DNA from: Pseudobacteroides sp.
GTDB lineage: Bacteria > Bacillota > Clostridia > Acetivibrionales > DSM-2933
Direction: 5' to 3'
Assembly: GCF_036567765.1 (NCBI RefSeq)
Contig: NZ_DATCTU010000112.1
Span: forward strand, 1 to 64,000
DNA: 64,000 nucleotides
The notes under the pieces are model-generated. The model searched no databases, was not told where the DNA came from, and saw only the letters and a list, made by a program, of their open reading frames with translations. This document shows positions 62,392-64,000 of this stretch, piece after piece (the first letter of the stretch is position 1; each line of letters opens with the position of its first letter). The translations under genes were made by a program, and so were the position numbers.

Positions 62392-62667
62392 GTGAAGCAA
62401 AGAAAAATACCTCTTCGCATGTGTATTGGGTGTCAGGAAATGAAGCCAAAAAAAGAGCTGATTAGAGTAGTTAAAAACAAAGAAAATGAAATATCAATGG
62501 ATCTTGTAGGAAAAAAGCCAGGAAGAGGGGCATATATTTGCAACAGCCTATCTTGTTTTGAGAAGGCTAAAAAAGGTAAAAAATTAGAACGAGCATTTGA
62601 AGCTGCTATAAGCGAGGAAGTATACAACCAATTAAAAGAGCAATTGGAGGGTTTTGATGGTTCATAA
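62392..62667 (+). CDS. ylxR: YlxR-family protein (RnpM)
   Basis: 91 residues, GTG start. PLRMCIGCQEMKPKKELIRVV and GRGAYIC are the YlxR signature. Members bind RNA; YlxR/RnpM has been linked to RNase P regulation in B. subtilis. It overlaps ylxQ by 14 nt, indicating coupled translation. Confidence 0.92.
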   Translation: MKQRKIPLRMCIGCQEMKPKKELIRVVKNKENEISMDLVGKKPGRGAYICNSLSCFEKAKKGKKLERAFEAAISEEVYNQLKEQLEGFDGS

Positions 62668-62992
62668 CATATACTCATTCATGGGTTTGGCCGTTAAGGC
62701 GGGGAAGTTATTGTCGGGAGAAGAAGCTTGTGAAAGAGCTATAAAAAACAACAATGTGAATCTTATTATAGTAGCGGAAGATGCGTCTTTAAATACAAAA
62801 AAGAAATTTACAGATAAGTGTAAGTACAGGAATGTGGAAATTCGTTTTTTCGGTACTAAGGAACTTATAGGGAGGTATGTCGGAAAAGAAATCCGTTCTG
62901 TGGTTGCAATAATGGATCAAGGATTTGCGAAGAAGTTGGCTGAAAAGATTGACAGCTATACCGATGAATTTGGGGGTGAGCATATTGGATAA
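62654..62992 (+). CDS. ylxQ: L7Ae/L30e-family ribosome-associated protein YlxQ
   Basis: 112 residues. The core FMGLAVKAGKLLSGEEACERAI...VNLIIVAEDASLNTKKKF is the L7Ae fold that recognises kink-turn RNA. GFDGS at the end of ylxR overlaps its start, and its own last codons overlap the infB start. The cellular RNA target is not known. Confidence 0.9.
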   Translation: MMVHNIYSFMGLAVKAGKLLSGEEACERAIKNNNVNLIIVAEDASLNTKKKFTDKCKYRNVEIRFFGTKELIGRYVGKEIRSVVAIMDQGFAKKLAEKIDSYTDEFGGEHIG

Positions 62993-64000
62993 AGTCAGAG
63001 TATATGAGCTGGCAAAGGAACTCAATACAACAAGCAAGAGACTTACTGAGAAGTTAGCAGAAATAGATATACATGTAAAAAACCATATGAGCCTTTTAAG
63101 TGATATGGAAATTGAAGCATTGTATAATCATATAGGTATTATTAAACAGGATAAAGCAAAGAAACCTGAAATAGACGAAAGGAAAGCAGCACTTACTTCA
63201 AACCCTGTTTTAAATTCAAACCCTGTCCCTTATGCGGCAGGTGTTGACTTGAAGGATAAATCAAAAAAGGCTGCAAAGCAGGCACCGAGAATAATTAGAA
63301 AGACTGAAATCATAATAGATACTCAGAACGAAACAAAAGATGAGATTGTGGTGTCATCACCAAACAATGTAAAAACCAGTACACCACGAGAATCCTTAAG
63401 CAAGGATGGAAAAAATCAGAGATCATCTTTTGTGAGGACTGCAGAGGCTAATTCAGGGCTACGAGCCGGGTTTATAAGAAATACCGGATCAGATTATGTA
63501 AAAAACCAAAACTATAAGAATAGTCATCATGGTGATAGTGATAAGAGCGATAACACAAAGCACAATATAAAGCAGGATAACAGAATTAATTCAATGCAGG
63601 AGACAAAGATTTCGTCAAAGCCCGTTGAAAGTACCTCGACTGTAAAAAGTCCAACGATAAGCGAAAATGTAGATGTATCGCCTGAAGTAAAAAATATTGA
63701 AACAAAAAGCATGGAAAAACAGTCTGGTAACAATGGGGTGAGTGGTATAGTAGAGAAAAATAATTTGCATGAAACAGAAAAGGGTGAGTTGGATATAAAG
63801 GTGATGTCTGATGCAAGTATTAATGAAGCTGATAATAATGTACAGGATAGAAAAGCGGGGGAAGTGGAAAAGGCTTCTTTAAACCAACTGCCTGTTGATA
63901 GTCCTAAGATTGAAGCAAAAGATCAAGAGGCAAGAGAAAAGACTGCCAGTCATGCAAATATGGACAAAAGGCAGGGGCAGGCATCGTATAATAAAACAGA
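62985..64000 (+). CDS. infB: Translation initiation factor IF-2, 5' portion (truncated by window end)
   Basis: The frame from TTG 62985 stays open to the end of the window. It starts MDKVRVYELAKELNTTSKRL, the IF-2 N-terminal helical domain that promotes 30S binding. A long Lys/Ser/Asn/Glu-rich disordered region follows (from about residue 60 on), typical of IF-2 before its GTPase domain. GGGGGTGAG serves as SD and lies inside the ylxQ end; the two genes overlap by 8 nt. The GTPase domain lies beyond 64000. Confidence 0.92.
   Translation, partial: MDKVRVYELAKELNTTSKRLTEKLAEIDIHVKNHMSLLSDMEIEALYNHIGIIKQDKAKKPEIDERKAALTSNPVLNSNPVPYAAGVDLKDKSKKAAKQAPRIIRKTEIIIDTQNETKDEIVVSSPNNVKTSTPRESLSKDGKNQRSSFVRTAEANSGLRAGFIRNTGSDYVKNQNYKNSHHGDSDKSDNTKHNIKQDNRINSMQETKISSKPVESTSTVKSPTISENVDVSPEVKNIETKSMEKQSGNNGVSGIVEKNNLHETEKGELDIKVMSDASINEADNNVQDRKAGEVEKASLNQLPVDSPKIEAKDQEAREKTASHANMDKRQGQASYNKT

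Noticed and set aside
1..64000. CRISPR array
   Set aside because: No regularly spaced direct repeats with unique spacers. The only short tandem repeat (34294) has no spacers, and R1/R2 copies are scattered and palindromic.

Overview
The window is AT-rich chromosomal DNA from an anaerobic, spore-forming member of the Clostridia. The best fit is the Acetivibrio/Ruminiclostridium (former Clostridium cluster III) group. That placement is inferred from gene content: type III glutamine synthetase, a four-subunit 2-oxoacid:ferredoxin oxidoreductase, archaeal-type phosphoglycerate mutase, many secreted proteins with copper-amine-oxidase-like stalk domains, and a full late-sporulation block. I see no rRNA, tRNA or CRISPR array.

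Layout. 1-10.4 kb: housekeeping and small orphan genes (GT4 glycosyltransferase, RNase J, tmcAL, asparaginase, a lipoprotein, two zinc-ribbon proteins, 5-formyl-THF cyclo-ligase, CPBP protease). 10.5-15.1 kb: a stand-alone large serine recombinase preceded by a small overlapping ORF, then a secreted HtrA-like protease. 15.3-24.5 kb: apgM, a flavoprotein, then a same-strand run tcdA / P-loop ATPase / PilZ protein / korDABC, followed by convergent glnN, whose leader looks like an ANTAR-type antitermination switch. 24.9-33.4 kb: transglutaminase-like membrane protein, YmaF, typA, mltG-yrrM-U32 peptidase, and a class B PBP.

33.5-39.9 kb is the most interesting region. sigK, the last mother-cell sigma factor, is split by a 3,791-bp intervening element of the 'skin' type. 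The two halves join in frame at a shared AAATG to restore a 234-residue pro-SigK. The element carries its own serine recombinase, a small basic ORF that could be its directionality factor, and two metabolic-looking cargo genes (a Gfo/Idh oxidoreductase and a TM1266-like protein), with no recognisable phage genes. Directly downstream lie spore genes: a starch-binding-type CBM protein, cwlJ-like hydrolase, gerQ and a 37-residue hydrophobic peptide.

40-51.3 kb (all minus strand): a membrane-fused spermidine-synthase-like protein, a second HtrA protease paralogous to the one at 12.8 kb, a solute-binding protein fused to stalk domains, a lipoprotein, cca, ytfJ/gerW with its partner ytfI, an ECF sigma/anti-sigma pair and a DUF5362 protein. 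51.6-64 kb (all plus strand): the conserved rpsB-tsf-pyrH-frr-uppS-cdsA-dxr-rseP-ispG and rimP-nusA-ylxR-ylxQ-infB blocks. polC, often found between them, is absent and the gap holds repeats. infB runs off the end of the window.

Two families of dispersed palindromic intergenic repeats (called R1 and R2 here) recur through the window, including inside the sigK element and immediately upstream of rimP and korA.
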